A stretch of 64,000 nt of DNA from Panorpa germanica (GCA_963678705.1 OY783203.1:38068347-38132346); one strand, 5' to 3'; positions 36,267 to 49,813 are shown, numbered from the stretch's first letter. A program made the numbers and translations. The notes: generated by a model from the sequence alone, not told the origin.

Positions 36267-39200
36267 TATAACATTTTTAGTAATAATTGGATTAATGAGG
36301 TATGTAAAACCGTAAAAAATTCAATTAAAAGTTGACGGGTCTATCGGTCCTGTATTGGGAACAGTAGGCTCATTTTAATATTGTCTCTACTGTACCGCAT
36401 ATGATAAAATATGGTGGTCGATCTGTACGAATTAAGAACGTCCTTATTGTGTAAAATTATCCCATAAATGCATAGTTCGGCTCGTATTGACTAAAGAAAG
36501 TGTTTCGCATATTGGACATATTTCAAATTAATCAACCTGCACAAAAAGAAATTCTGAAAGTGAAAGAAAACTAGATACAAGAAGGAAAATTGTTACTGGA
36601 TATAAGTTAGTAAGAGATGATAGAAATTTGCATCGAAAACAAATGACTTTGGACGCTTATTTTGAGCTGGGTGATAGAAAAAAGTCTCCATCGAAAAAGT
36701 AGAATTGCTACTCGATATAAATGAATTGAAGATGATAAAAAAAAGTTATCACGAGATAAAAAAATATCATTGTACATAAATAAAATGGTGATTTCTTCTT
36801 ATTCAATTCTTCAATTGTTGTTATTCTCACTACAACATTACTTATTCAAACCTTTTCTACATTCAATATTGAATGCCGGTAATTTACCTATCATTATAAT
36901 AATATTCAGATATAATCTTATTTAATTTTACAAAGTTATGTGCAAATTTTCAATATGGAGAAACTGAGACGAGAAACAATCCCGAGTCCCGATACACAAG
37001 CTATATAAAGAGCATGCTCCGATCCATACAAATAGCATAGGTGAGAGAAATACACACTTAAAAACATAGAATAAACCAGCAACTAAATAGCACGTGCTGT
37101 ATATAGCAGTTGTTAGCATGCTACCTAGTAGCATGTGTATCAGTACCTTAACTATTTTCAGAACCACGCAGAGTACTAAAACGAATATTGTTATGATTCT
37201 AATAATGTTATCAAATATTTTTTGATTATAATTCAAGTGCAATACAAACTGGTCTTATTTAACAATAAAGTTTAATTTTGTAATGTGTAGACTTGTCAGT
37301 TCATTTTTGTTAATAAATATATAATATTTACACTAGAAAAAAACTCGTTTAATATATACCAGATAATATTTTTAATTTTAACGTTATCAATCCTTTTATT
37401 TACTTTGAAGACCTTTGATCATAAAATAAAATGAACTATAATTTTATCTCACGTCTATGTTGTAATAATATTTGATGAAAAATGTTAAAACCAGTTTGAA
37501 TTACAAGGGGACAAGAAATAACCACACCGCATATGCACCATAAACAGCTTGTATTTCAAGAAATCGAGCAATATAAAATGTAAAGACAGTAGGCTAGAAC
37601 ATGTTATTGAACTTTTAATGCACTTAGGGCCGATTTTACAATTCTTAGTTAACTGAGATTTACTATAAATATTGGTTGATAATTTTGTTTCTCAGGTTTA
37701 ACTCAAAATTAACATATAACAACAAGTATATGTAACTAATTTGAAGTTTCCGTTTCGAATCAGCTGGAGGTAATATACGACTACATTTATATATATGCAT
37801 TATATATAGTCTAATGTTGAAATTTTTATTATTCACAAAGTATTAAATTAGAGCAAATAAACTAATGTACCGATAGTTTATTTATAAGCACGTGTTTAAC
37901 GTATTGATAAAAATAATAAGTACATACTATATTTAGTAATTTAGTAGAAGCAGCTGATGCAAGTAATTTTAATATTGTCAACAAAAATAAAAACATAAGT
38001 GTTTACGCAAAATAATAAAATACATTAATTTTGAAAATAAAAGATACTTACATTAAATATATGATAGCGGATATTTCGTAAAAATAACTTAAATATTGAA
38101 TAAAAAATTTATAATGACTATTTGATCACAAAAAAGTACCACTCAAAACATAATATATGTATTTAAGAAAATAATAACCTTGGTAAAAGTAAATTAAATA
38201 GTCTAACTATATTTTTTATTGTAATGTATAAAAATATACGACAAGTAAATATTTTCTTGTGTTTTTTCCATGCTACTAATAGCAGTTATTTTTAAGGTTA
38301 GGTTTATGCGGCAGAACTACTTCACACAACAAGAATGAGTGAGCGACTGTTGAAGACTGTGAAATGCTTAAGTGCATCAAGTGGGGTAGAAAGGAACTAC
38401 GATCGTCACTATACAAAACTCACAGTTTAAATAGAGATAGATATAATAATATTGTCAATTCTCTCTCACGCGGCACATGAATGTTAAAACTTATTTTTTA
38501 TAATTTAAAGTAGTCACAATTATATTAGCTTACCGATTTTTAAAAACACAAATATTACAATAATAAATATTTTAATCCAGCTCGTTCGAATGTTTAAACT
38601 ATACTTGTGAGTTAATGTATAAATCAGCAAAATATAATATATAATCACCTTTCATGATAATTTTTTTTTAAATATTCTTATGATCCCCTCTTCTATCATT
38701 TTGATTTAATATTAAAACCTTTGAACAGTGTCATAACCTCTAGATAGTGATTAAAAGTTTGCATTTCAGTTTAGTATCCAGTTACTATGAAGTACTATCA
38801 AATTAAAATATGCTTGCTGCATTGCCATCATTGTTAATGATAAAAGTCATCTTCACTTACACACATATGTGATCCACATAATTTATTTTATATGGAAAAT
38901 TAATATCAATCCAGAATATCGGAAAGCTCCAAATTTGAAGATAGCGCCGCTTATTTTATCAATAACAAAAAAAATTAGGGTCACAGCAATGTGATATATG
39001 GATAGTGTTAACGAATGAGATAACAATAATAATGTACGTGAAAGAGCGAGAAGGACTGATTAGCTGCTATGGAGAACGTGATCTGACTCGTCTTGTTGAC
39101 GTGATGCCGCTAGCGTTGCAGCTAAAAAAAAAGAAATGTGTCTTCGACGCGACTCTTTAAAAAACCTTTGACGTGACATTGAAGCAGAAAGCATAATTAT

Positions 39201-39694
39201 GGGATTACAATTTCTTTTTAAACGGTGGAATATTTCTTAGACGAAAAATGATATCATTTGTTTATTTAACATCGGCTTATTTCCGATCATCATTGACAGG
39301 TCCTATGGGTTCCCGCTTCCCTTCTCTTCTACATTTGATGCGACACATCCAAAGCGTTTTATGTAACACGTGCGGACGCTTATACTTAACTACACGTGGA
39401 CGATTACTATTTCAAAAGATCGTGATAATTATACTCTACGTATTTTCAGTATTCCGTGTTAGAAATGATCGGGATTATGCAAAGGCGATTACATTAACCA
39501 TTTGATAATATTATTCGTGATTACATAAACCAGTGCACGTTTATAGCAACATATTCCAAAGATGAAACTTGATTTAATTTATAATATTTTCAACTTCTGT
39601 GTTGTGCAAAAATTGGTCATTGTTCATTTTTAAGCATATGCAAACTGTCGGAACTACAAAACTATCAATTTTAGGGTTTCTATCTCAACTTATT
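36267..39694. other. AT-rich spacer, no gene seen
   Basis: A 104-codon hydrophobic frame at 36928-37242 (minus) has no ATG-context or family support. A SINE 3' scrap lies at 39255-39295. Confidence 0.5.
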
Positions 39695-39790
39695 AACTAT
39701 ACCTATCAAACATATTAAGCACCATAAAAACTAGCAACATAGTAGAAAGTCGTGGGTGATAAGATTCAGCATCGAAAATAGGCCTGCAAT
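39695..39790 (+). repeat. SINE tail fragment
   Basis: AGCACCATAAAAACTAGCAA, then GTCGTGGGTGATAAGATTCA and GCATCGAAAATAGGCC match the SINE 3' end; the head is missing. Confidence 0.6.
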
Positions 39791-41574
39791 GTAGGTCAGC
39801 CAAAAAGTAAACAAAACTCGTTTAATCCCAACTTACTAGATTCTTGTATAAATATAATTTTAGCCAATTAGAAAATATTATATAATTTGCTAAATGATAA
39901 TAAATAAATATAAAAATATAAACATATCAAATACAGAGATAATAGGCAAAACACTGACTGTCTTTAGACAAAATTGTTGGTCCTTTTGTTTCTTCAACGT
40001 GTCGAAATTGTGTACTCTTAATGTTTCCACGACAAAGTCTATGGATAATCTTGTCTCCAGGCTGCGCCAAGGTTTTAGGCGCCTAAATTTTATATATTCG
40101 TAAGGACTGTTTAAGCAGTTAAAAATTGATGGAATTCTTACAAAGAAAGCATATATATTGGTGATTATGGGGATATGTACCTTCAGGGGCGCCAATTACA
40201 CTTAAATCGACCCTGTGTTATCGGTGTATATGTCTACACTAATCTACTATAATTTTTCCTTCAGATGTGTATATTATATGTAGAAAATCTCTAAGCTTCT
40301 TCTTTATATATAAAATTTCAGTCTGAATAAGTTTGTGCTCACAATTTGATTTCAAATTTTGACATAACATTGCATTCGAATACGTGCATTTCTGTCGTTT
40401 CTTTCCAGTTGATTATTCATTTTATATTAGACTGAGCCACAGCGAATAGTGGTATTTTATAAACTTAGTCTATATACTCATAAATTTATCCAAATTAAAC
40501 AATTCCTTCCAGTAAACATTTGTCTCAACCGAAATTCAATTTTTCAGTAATAATTTATTTCATCTCAATCTGATAATTAATTCGATTGCCGGGCTCCTGG
40601 CGGTCGCCGTGTCAAACGCCCGCTTGATCCGCCCCTGTTACTGTGTAAGTTGACATTAAACATATATTTATTGTTGTTGTGCTTTGAAACGCACTGCTAT
40701 TAAATCGAATCAATGTGCATTATGCAGTGCATACATAAGTCGGTTCGGGTTTAAATTCCAGATGATCAAAAAATATGTTTTTCGTGGAATTCTGTGGTTG
40801 GACAAACCCTGATAAGACGACTAGTCTAAGGGCTAAAGTCCAAAAGCAACGACAATATGTCATTAAGTTATAGTTAAATGCATTAGAAAAGATTAACCAA
40901 TACCAGTTTTAAACTAGGCAATAGAAATAATAAAACTTCAATAGCATTTATTTTTTGGGTGAAGTAAGTGGTTAAAACAGTTTTGGTATATTTCTATTTT
41001 TGAAATTTAGAACTAGGCTTCTCAAACTTTTGAAATCCGCGACCACATTGAGGTATTGAAAGTACAACGCGGGTCGGATGGAAAAAAATGTAATGTAATT
41101 AATAATAACGAAAAATATGTAACTGCAACTACAAAATTATTTAAATTAAGCTATGAATTACTTCTACATCCTTCTACTCAGGGTTGATCCAGGTTTACCT
41201 ACATTCAGTCATTACTGAATCCAACGACTTGAAACGTTTGATAAATCACACTGTTCTTAAAAAATGTTTTAGAAATCTGTATTCTGGATTCTGTATATTA
41301 TATTATTCACTGAATTTTATTTCTTAGTTTTTAAAAAAAGAGTCTACACCTGGTTTGTAATATGAACTTAGAATTATAAATTTAGAATAAAAATATCATG
41401 TTAAATTTAGAATGAAAGTTGCCTTTCAGAACTTGAAATTAGAATGGTTCTCAGTACAGAATGTATTAGATACAATGTAAAAAAAAGGTCGAAAAAAATG
41501 CTGCACAGCGAAAAAGAATAGTGCGAAAATAACAATAATAAAAATATAAATAATCATTTTCGTGCGACTTTTAA
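39791..41574. other. Spacer with possible hAT-like debris
   Basis: CAGGGGCG at 40186 and CGCCCCTG near 40637 are inverted, but flanks do not match. TCTCAAACTTTTGAAATCCG near 41020 resembles another hAT end. No gene. Confidence 0.4.
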
Positions 41575-41730
41575 ATCAGCAGAGTGCATGTACATTTATA
41601 TGATTAATTGTATTATAGAAATACGAATTTATTTCGCGCTATTTCGTAGTGCAGTCTTAGTCTAAGAAAAAGGTCTTAGTCTAAGAAAAAGGCGTCTGAA
41701 GCATTTTTACGTTTAATTTTTTTTACAGTG
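41575..41730 (+). repeat. Interspersed repeat, copy 2
   Basis: Partner of 26300-26450. It carries an internal direct duplication of GTCTTAGTCTAAGAAAAAG at 41653-41692. Confidence 0.6.
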
Positions 41731-42030
41731 TAATAACAAACCAGGGATATTAACTGTAATTTTTATGAATATATAACAGCAGTTTGTTACCAGCGACAAG
41801 TCATAATTATTACATTTATTCTAGCTTTAACCTACCTAGCCTTCTTACCAATATAGATATTTACAAAATAAAATGTAATTATAAATATGAATGTTCCATC
41901 CTCTCTACTAGAACATTTTTCTTATCTTAAGATATTTATTACATATCTTTTGTAAATTGATCATTGCAGAAAAGTATCGATATTTATATTAATGGTTTTT
42001 GAAATTATAATTTGGCTGGGGCCTGATGAA

Positions 42031-43047
42031 CACTGGCGTAGCTAGGTATGGGCCAGTCGGTGCTGGGCACCGGGGCCCTCAAGCTCAGGGGGCCCTCGGA
42101 CCCTGAACAGAAAACCTCGTATTGTACTAGCTAAAAAGTCTCCCAATTTTAGAATGTAAGTAAAATAGGTTGCAAGACAACTTTAAGGTAGTACTGTCGG
42201 TCAGAGAGTTAAAGTTTAATATTTTCTAAAATTAAGCATATTAATAGATTATAATAAGATAACGATCTCGTTAAATTTTAGAAAAACTGCAGAGAACCAG
42301 TAAAAATATATTGAACTTTGAATTTTTTAATTTAACATTGAGGCTTATGAGAAATCACAGTTTTTATTTCATTTTATAAAAAGAACAGTTTAGATTTAGT
42401 TTTATCGAAGATAGACCAGCTAAACATTGTTGTGAGGTATGCAGTAATAACCGGTGGCCGTATACCTGAGTCTTGCGAACAATGATCGTGATCGAACAAA
42501 TCTGATTTATATGAGTGAAACATTTTACGAATTACTTTTAATAGAAATTTAAAATTTCGGTTACAAATATGGTGAAAAATAGTATACACGCCAGAGAAGA
42601 AAGTAAAATATTCCAGTCCGCCTGTTTGAAAATTTTAACGGAGTCAGTTTTACACGCGGGTTGAAATGTCCTACTTTCTTCCATCGGTGTGTAATATACT
42701 ATTAATGTTTTATGTACAATAAAATGTTTTACATACATACGTGCATAAACCTTTTGATTTACTTTGTTTTATTGCTTAATACCAATATTATTAATCCAAG
42801 TATACGTTCCTAAACTCTCACCTGTAAGACCTAGACAATCACTAAAGATCACACAAGAAACTCATGCACATAGTAAGTAGTTTTGCTGTGGCATTCAGTG
42901 CACGATAAAGAGCTGATTATAAACTAGTAGTTCTGTACCTTTATATATATATATATATATTTTTTTTTTTGATAAAACCTAAACAGTTTAGTTAGGGCCC
43001 CAGTTTCTTTTTGCACCGGGGCCTTTGGTTACCTAGCTACGCCACTG
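42031..43047. mobile_element. Non-autonomous hAT element with perfect 8-bp target duplication
   Basis: The left end CACTGGCGTAGCTAGG and right end CCTAGCTACGCCACTG are inverted repeats. The 8-bp sequence CTGATGAA is repeated exactly at 42023-42030 and 43048-43055. Subterminal GC-rich blocks (CACCGGGGCCC at the left, CACCGGGGCC inverted at the right) extend the symmetry. The terminal repeats match those of the hAT at 22773-23650. I see no transposase-like frame inside; a TA-repeat and T-run sit near 42945-42972. Confidence 0.92.
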
Positions 43048-43055
43048 CTGATGAA

Positions 43056-44734
43056 GCGCCACTGAGAACCGCTTAATACCCAGTCGTTGTTTACCATACA
43101 ACCAATATGATAAACAAAGAAATGTTGCAATTATTTTCTATATCTATATACCTTAGTCTATACTGTACATATTTTTATAACCGCTAGTTTTCTTATATTG
43201 ACTTAATTATTCAGTTTATTTTTCGAGACATAAATAGACATTTCTAATAGCAGTAAACAAAGTATAAATGTCGCAGCGCACCATATGCTTAAGCGGTATG
43301 CCATTTATTTTTTATTATTGCATGTGATATACCAGTTTATACACAGATACACTAGCGTAAAGTGTTTTCAATTATGTACTGTTTTTAATTCCGACTAATC
43401 ATCAACTGTAGTTGTTTTGTTTTAAATTCCATTTGAGGTTGAACTGGATTTGCAAATTATTACATATGATTATACATGCGTGTCCGTAGCTAGTGTCAAA
43501 CTGGATACATGCCAACCCCCCTCCCCGCCCCGCCCCTTTGATTTTGATTTATGCACTAAATAGAATAAAGCTGAGAAAAATTTACATATTTTATTTTGCC
43601 CTATTTGGCCACACTTTACGTGGACGCCCATGTAATATAAAATTCAACAAGTTAAGTTTCTGCGCAAAACACGGCTTTAGCAAAAAAGTGTCCTTTTGTT
43701 ATTTTTAACATTATTTTTTAATTTATTTTATTTTATTGAAAGTAAATAATATAACGACTGGACATAATAAAAAAAAAAAGAAAAAGAAAAACTGTTTTAA
43801 AACGTTTTACAAGAGGATATACCGATCCAAGGGGCCAAACATCCCCTAGACCCAATTTTAATTCCGCTATGAGTAGGAGCGAAAGGGCATTATCCGTGCG
43901 CATGAGAGTGAGTGACACATAAACCTTGATTACCTGATACCTGGAAAATGGCCGCCTGGTCAAGTTAGCAGGTAGGCATACGATCATTGTACATACTTAC
44001 ACTACTCAATCTTACACATTTTGTTCATCAGAAAATAAGTGATGTCTGCCGGCTTTGGGATCTCACTCTAAAATAACAGTAAATCGTTCTGCTAGCTCTG
44101 TATTGGGTGTACTGGATCATCCGAATGTTTTACTGGTATTTCGCTTTAACTGACAATGTTGACTAACTATTGCGATAACTATGAGTTCAGCAACCAGCCT
44201 TTAATATATTAATCCGACATGGTTTACATATGTCATATTTCTACATATGTTTCATATGTTTTCAATGGTACGAATCGTGCGCAAAGTTGAAGTGGGCACT
44301 AAACTGTAAAAAAGGAGCACCTGCTGTAACTTAATATGCACACTAGACTATTCTAAGGTATGAGGAGAGTGCCAAATCATCGTTTAGCATCTTCTAAATA
44401 TTTCTTTATGACCGTCACCGGGTATAATACTCGAAAATAGAAATATTTTTTTAAATAGAGAACAAAAAATCTTTTTTTAATTTGAACAAATATTAACAGA
44501 AAAATTTGAATTTATTATAAATCTCTTGACTGTTAATTTATGTCAGTTCCTTCCACGGAAAAATATCACGATTCGTTACTAATACTTTAAACATTATTAT
44601 TATTTCGTTGTCGATATACTGACACTATTCAGGAGATAGACTATTTGTAGAAAGATTTCACTTTGCCGAAGAAAGATTGATATGAAACTATTTAGAAACG
44701 TGACCAAACAAAAACAAATATCGAAATTTGAGTT
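43056..44734. other. Spacer, no gene seen
   Basis: A C-rich patch lies at 43505-43540. No coding frame with protein character. Confidence 0.5.
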
Positions 44735-44825
44735 GTGTATGCATCTAAAAAATTGTATCCTCTATCTGATTCAATACTCAGATACCTCATAAATGTAAAC
44801 AAACAAAATTATAATGCATATAAAC
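44735..44825 (+). repeat. Repeat shared with 325-400
   Basis: AAATTGTATC, CTGATTCAATACTCA and CTCATAAATG, then AAACAAAATTA occur in the same order at 325-400. In both places GC-rich blocks with GGGGCC words are nearby (45215-45260 here), suggesting one transposon family with hAT-like GGGGCC ends. Confidence 0.5.
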
Positions 44826-45907
44826 TCGATTATCGCTGGAATGTATACAAGTCGAATATTGTTTTCGTGGTTATCTCAAAACTCAATATTCGAAGCTGCA
44901 ATACTAATAAACAGGACGATTGATATGCGTTTTTCTGTATTAGTGTTACCAGATTTTTTTGTTTAGGTCCTATACAAAATCAATTGTATTTAGTAAAACC
45001 GTTGGCTTTTTTGGCGTACTACAAATTTTAGGTTCTACCCGAAATGAATTGTATCGTCCAAAGTTTTGTCTTACTTCTCCATTGCTTAATGCGGGACATT
45101 TACATGTTATGTGGGACAAATCACAGTTATGCAGGATTGTCTCGAGCATTCCGGGACTTTTGGCATCCCTACTCTTATATTTACGACACAGAGTCCCGAA
45201 TTTGAGAAAGGGCAGGCGGGGCTACTGCCCCGGGGCCTCCACAAGAGAGGCCCCCCACATTAATTAATAAAGATAATAAAAATAATAAGATAAAGGCAAA
45301 AGCAATAAAATTTTGAAAAACTTGACGAAAAAAAACATTCCATTTATTTGGAAAATAATTAAAGGTCTTCACACCTTCAAATCCGGCCCTACCGACACCT
45401 ATATTAACTGTCCTAAATAGTCTCGTCTCTAGTGTGCGTCCAGTTTAATTCTTGCAATCTGCGCAACTAGTATTAATATGGTCGAAGGTGGGTTTCAACA
45501 CATTTCAAAATAACATATTTCTTTCAGCCCTACTTGAACTTTTTATTAAAGTTATAAAGTTATTAGTTGTGTCCCACTTGTGACCCGAAATGTATTAGGA
45601 AATCTAAGCACAATAAGTTGTTTATTACAAACTTCAAACAGAAATCAATATAGGGGTATAATGTGAGAAGATATAAAATGTATTTTTCCGTCTCCTACAG
45701 TGGATTAAAAGACAACATATTGTGATATTTTCTTTCACTAAAGTAGTTCACTAGTAAAATAACTTTTCTACGTGATAACGAGATAATAATAACTAAAGTC
45801 TTACAATAAATATGCAGGAGGTTATACTAAGTATAAACAAGACATTAGTTAAGCATATATTTTTTTAAAAGTTATATATTGCAGAGAAATAAATTAGATA
45901 AGTTTTA

Positions 45908-46082
45908 GGCCTGTCTCAGTATGGGACCGTATTTAAGCGTACAAAGCAAAGCCCGTATTCGGACGGCTTTGTAGCTTGCAGTCTGAGAGATCCAGAGAGT
46001 TCTCACTACATTTATAGGTAAAGTGTAGTAGCCCGTATAAGTCCGGCAGAAATTCGCTTAAATACGGTGTCATACTGAGACC
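45908..46082. mobile_element. Short inverted-repeat element (GGCCTGTCTCAGTATGG family)
   Basis: 175 bp with left end GGCCTGTCTCAGTATGGGAC and right end complement of GGTCTCAGTATGACACCGTA; the arms continue with ATTTAAGCG. Same family as 47783-48120. Confidence 0.7.
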
Positions 46083-46284
46083 ATTCAGTAAAAAAGTTTA
46101 AAGGTTTAAAGTGGAGTATTTTTTTAAATGGTTACCTTAAAGTATAGCGTGGAGGCATTTAAAGTTAGCAACGTTGTGTATTGTTATGCTCTGCGCGCGG
46201 TGTCACGCGAGGGTCATATTTCTAAACATTGTGATTGTATTTAGTCTGTGTAGTCTAACATATATTGTGTTAAGCGGCAATGCT

Positions 46285-46480
46285 TCACTCTAGATAGCTG
46301 TATCTTCAGAGTGGTTTGGTTGTTATCAAGTTAAGTTGATTATGTACATACATACTTATCAGGCAACGGTGCAGAACACATATATATGAGGCCACGACAC
46401 CGCAAATACTGCAACATATTAGGAGGTTGTCGGTGAAGGATTCAGCATTGAAAACGGACCGTCGTAAATAATTAAAAGAA
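46285..46480 (+). repeat. SINE copy, 5' truncated
   Basis: Starts within the head (GCTGTATCTTCAGAGTGGTT), body TTGTTATCAAGTTAAGTTGA and CAGGCAACGGTGCAGAACAC, tail GAGGTTGTCGGTGAAGGATT. The B box is partly deleted. Confidence 0.8.
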
Positions 46481-47782
46481 ACAAGAATATGAACAGTTGG
46501 ACTCCGTAAATGATTTTATAAATATCGACGAGTTCTATTAAGCAACTGGTATTAAAACTGGATATATATTTTTTAACTAGACATAGTTTATTATTATGAA
46601 TTTATTGTTAAGCGATTGTATTATGTCAAATGTGTTTACTGTAATAAATTTCTATTGAATTTCATTGTTTTCTTGAAATTAATTAAAGAATAATTTTATA
46701 ATCATTGCCTACAAATTTACTGTTCTAAAATACTACACAAAATTTGCTATTTCATTAAAGATTGCAACTATTTACTACAGTTTTTGGAGTAAAATCTTAC
46801 AAATTTCACAAATCTTACAAATTGAGTCCAATAATTCAAATAAAATAATCACTGCATAAACCGAATGATTCTGTATACCATGGACATCCATTGACACCTA
46901 CAAAAAAATCTTTCACAAAAGACAAAATGTCATTAAAAATAAATAACATACAGTAGTATTTACATTTTTTTCTTCACTGCAGCTATCAATTTATATTTTT
47001 CATTTAACTTGCACCTGTAAATTTGTAAAATTTACACTTTCCTTTTCTTCCAGTATTTTTACAATTTATAAAACAGCAAGTTACATGAGCATGATGAAAA
47101 AAATAATTTGTACTGATTTTTGTGTAAAAACTACTAGGATTCTGGGATTTTTAATGGTTGTGGTGGCTAGCAGTGCTATTTAGGTTGCCGATACAAAAAA
47201 AAAATCAGAAATATTTGAAAAATTGTGGTCGTGGTAGTTAAGAACTAACCTAAAGGTGTTTCAATTTTCGATAGATTTTTATTTTTTTTTTTGTAATTTT
47301 TAAACAAAATGAGATAATTTTTTTTTTCTCGTGTAGTCATGAGCAGGACCACCCTCTGGTGCCCGCTTATCGTTGAATTTTGGGACACCCTGTATATAGT
47401 TCAATAACCACTACTGCATGTTTTTTATGCTACGCCTTTCGTTTTGTAGGGATTTCTTAAGTCGAGCGGCTTATTTATATTATGTTACAACTTACTATTA
47501 TACTTTAAATAATAGAGGCTTCTAAACAAATATGTAAAGTAATATATATGTATATGTACATCGGTTTTTATTACGTAAGATTTTTTACGCGAGTTTTAAT
47601 TTTACATAAATTTTTTTTACGTAAAATTCATTTTTAATATTTACATATATGTTGGTCAAATATAGATTAATTAATTGTAAATCATTATTAGATTCTATTA
47701 TGTCTCTAAAAGAGGGCTTACACGATATATAATTCTGATAAATAGTTTGTTAAAAAAAGTTAAGTCAAGTAAAACCCCTTAA
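46481..47782. other. AT-rich spacer, no gene seen
   Basis: GGGACACCCTGTATATA near 47380 is a common repeat-end word in insects. No element boundaries could be set. Confidence 0.45.
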
Positions 47783-48120
47783 AGCCTGTCTCAGTATGGA
47801 ACCGTATTTAAGCGACGGCGAATTCGACTTAAATCGACGGTTCGGTGGAGCGACTATTCTTTCAAAAGTAGCCGACTCCTGTGCTTTGCATGTGTGTGTC
47901 ACAATATATACACACCACGTACCGATACGACAATACGCCAAGTCAAACTTGTGTACTTTAGGCTGTATTGGAGTTGTTTTGCACTAACATAATTTATCAT
48001 GAGAGCAAACTTTTACTTTTTTAATTATATTATATTATATTATATTAATTATATTTAATTATATTATATTATACATCCGGCCAAAAGTCGCTTAAATACG
48101 GTTCCATAGTGAAACAGGCC
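47783..48120. mobile_element. Short inverted-repeat element with TAA target duplication
   Basis: 338 bp. The inverted repeats of about 34 bp begin AGCCTGTCTCAGTATGGAAC at the left and GGCCTGTTTCACTATGGAAC on the complement of the right. TAA flanks both sides (47780-47782, 48121-48123); a 3-bp TWA duplication is the rule for PIF/Harbinger elements. The interior ends in a TATAT-rich run (48015-48072). Confidence 0.75.
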
Positions 48121-48989
48121 TAAGTCTGAATTAGATCGGAGAAAAAGAAGAAGAAACTGTGGTAGATGAACTATATAGCGAGTTCGTTGTGCAATCTGAC
48201 TCACGGGCCTAATTACACTTCACTATCTGAAAAAATATAATGTTCAATAAAAATAGAAAATGTATAAATAGTATAGAAAACATATAGATCGTGCAGAACA
48301 TGGATTTTATCTAAGTAAGAATTTCTTATGTATTACAACGTATGAACACATTTTTACGCTTACTTATTGTCTCAGGCTTCCTGCGTAAACGCAATCAATG
48401 AAACGTAAATTTAGCATTGATTAGTACGAAAAACTAATAACTGTTGCCATATTTTAAGAGTTTCACCTTTGACATACACAATAGGGCACCGACTATATAA
48501 ATCAATATCTTGTTATTTATCAGCTCATAACCTATGATAATATTTTGACATATTGACTTATTAAAATCAGTATCATTTTTAACGTAAAGGACACGTTATT
48601 TCATTCACTATTGCAAAATATTACAACGTATATCAGTATTTTATATTTTATGTGCAACATCAATAAGTTATATAAATTATGCAAATATATAGTAAACTAG
48701 AGTTTATCACCGTCGCAAGCGACGACTGTCTTTTGTCCGTGTACAAGTTTAGTTGCATAACTCCTAAATCGTCATCCCTGATAAATGGGCACCTTTGTTC
48801 CTCTGAGTATTCATTGACCAAATAGCTCTAACGTTACTGTATTGATAAACATAAAAATGGAGCCTTGCCTTAATTGTGCTAATGCGAAACAACTCGAATT
48901 CTGTTGCAGTGTGGGATCAACCAAAGAAAGTAGTTCGCAATCTAATTAAATCTAAATTCTTTAAATCTAAATTAAATTTAATTAAACAA

Positions 48990-49095
48990 ATCTTGTCACG
49001 GTAAAAAAATCTCATCACGATAAAAAAATCCCGTCACGGTAAAAAAAACTCGTCACGGTAAAAAAATCTCGTCTTGGTAAAAGTTTCGTCACTAG
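48990..49095 (+). repeat. 19-20 bp tandem array, first cluster
   Basis: Five to six copies of a unit like CGTCACGGTAAAAAAATCT with point changes, inside the CTAG-ended element. Confidence 0.8.
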
Positions 49096-49575
49096 TTTTT
49101 ACTAGTGAAAACTAGTTTTCACTAATTTAGTTTTAACTGTAGTATATTTTTAATTTGCAACTTAATTTACATTTTGTGTACCGTGTAAAATTTCAGCTGA
49201 AAACAATCACTTAATTAAAATCTGGTTCTGGTCACTGGTTCTTGAACTATATGGTGATTGACTACATGGCGTATATGACACATGAAAGCTCAATTATAAG
49301 TATGGTGTCGTTTTGTACATGCCATTGTATCATGTTGTGATTAAAAGCGGTATAATCTAAATCAAATCTCCATTTTACACAATGAAAAATTTAAATTTAA
49401 TATTGTTACAATGTAAAGGAAATTGTAAAAAAAAAAAACTTTAGACGTCTCTTTCTTAATGCAGATTGATTAGATTTACTTAAAATTAACATAAAAATGG
49501 AATTTGAAAATACGGTATTAAGAAGATATTAAAAAAGATGTATCTAAAGTTTTTTTCAACTAATACTTTTCACAG

Positions 49576-49650
49576 TATCGTCACGATAAATAATTATCGT
49601 CACTGTAAAAAAATACCGTCACCTTAAGAAAGTACCGTCACGATAACAAA
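49576..49650 (+). repeat. Tandem array, second cluster
   Basis: About four diverged copies of the same kind of unit (ATCGTCACGATAA, ATCGTCACTGTAAA, ACCGTCACCTTAAG, ACCGTCACGATAA) near the right end of the CTAG-ended element. Confidence 0.75.
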
Positions 49651-49813
49651 ACACGATGATTTCATCTTGATTACTTTTATTGTGACTGCGACTTTTATCG
49701 TGACTTATAGAATGAGATAAATATTTTAATTTAAAAAGGAAATTAAAATTTGAGATTAAATTCAATTCACACACAAAAGACAGACGTCGCTTTGCGACGG
49801 TGATAAACGCTAG

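Larger units (their letters stand above)
48697..49813. mobile_element. Inverted-repeat element with terminal hairpins and CTAG ends (Helitron/HINE-like)
   Basis: Inverted repeats of about 37 bp start at 48701 (AGTTTATCACCGTCGCAAGC) and end at 49809. CTAG sits immediately outside at both sides (48697-48700, 49810-49813). Each end carries a small hairpin with stem CGTCGC/GCGACG about 10 bases from CTAG. The right end, hairpin then CTAG then T, has the form of a Helitron 3' end; the left end is the same structure inverted. The interior contains two short tandem arrays. It can be read as a TIR transposon with a 4-bp CTAG duplication or as a Helitron-derived (HINE-like) element; no coding frame is present. 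Confidence 0.7.

Noticed and set aside
36928..37242. 104-codon hydrophobic minus-strand ORF
   Set aside because: T-rich DNA gives hydrophobic frames by chance; no motif, no splice or promoter context.
40186..40642. Possible hAT element with CAGGGGCG ends
   Set aside because: Only 8 bases of the ends are inverted and the 8-bp flanks do not match.
47796..47987. 63-codon ORF
   Set aside because: Lies within an inverted-repeat element and starts in its terminal repeat.
48990..49095. Regular short repeats resembling a CRISPR array
   Set aside because: Units are contiguous without unique spacers, lie inside a transposon with inverted ends, and the genome is eukaryotic.
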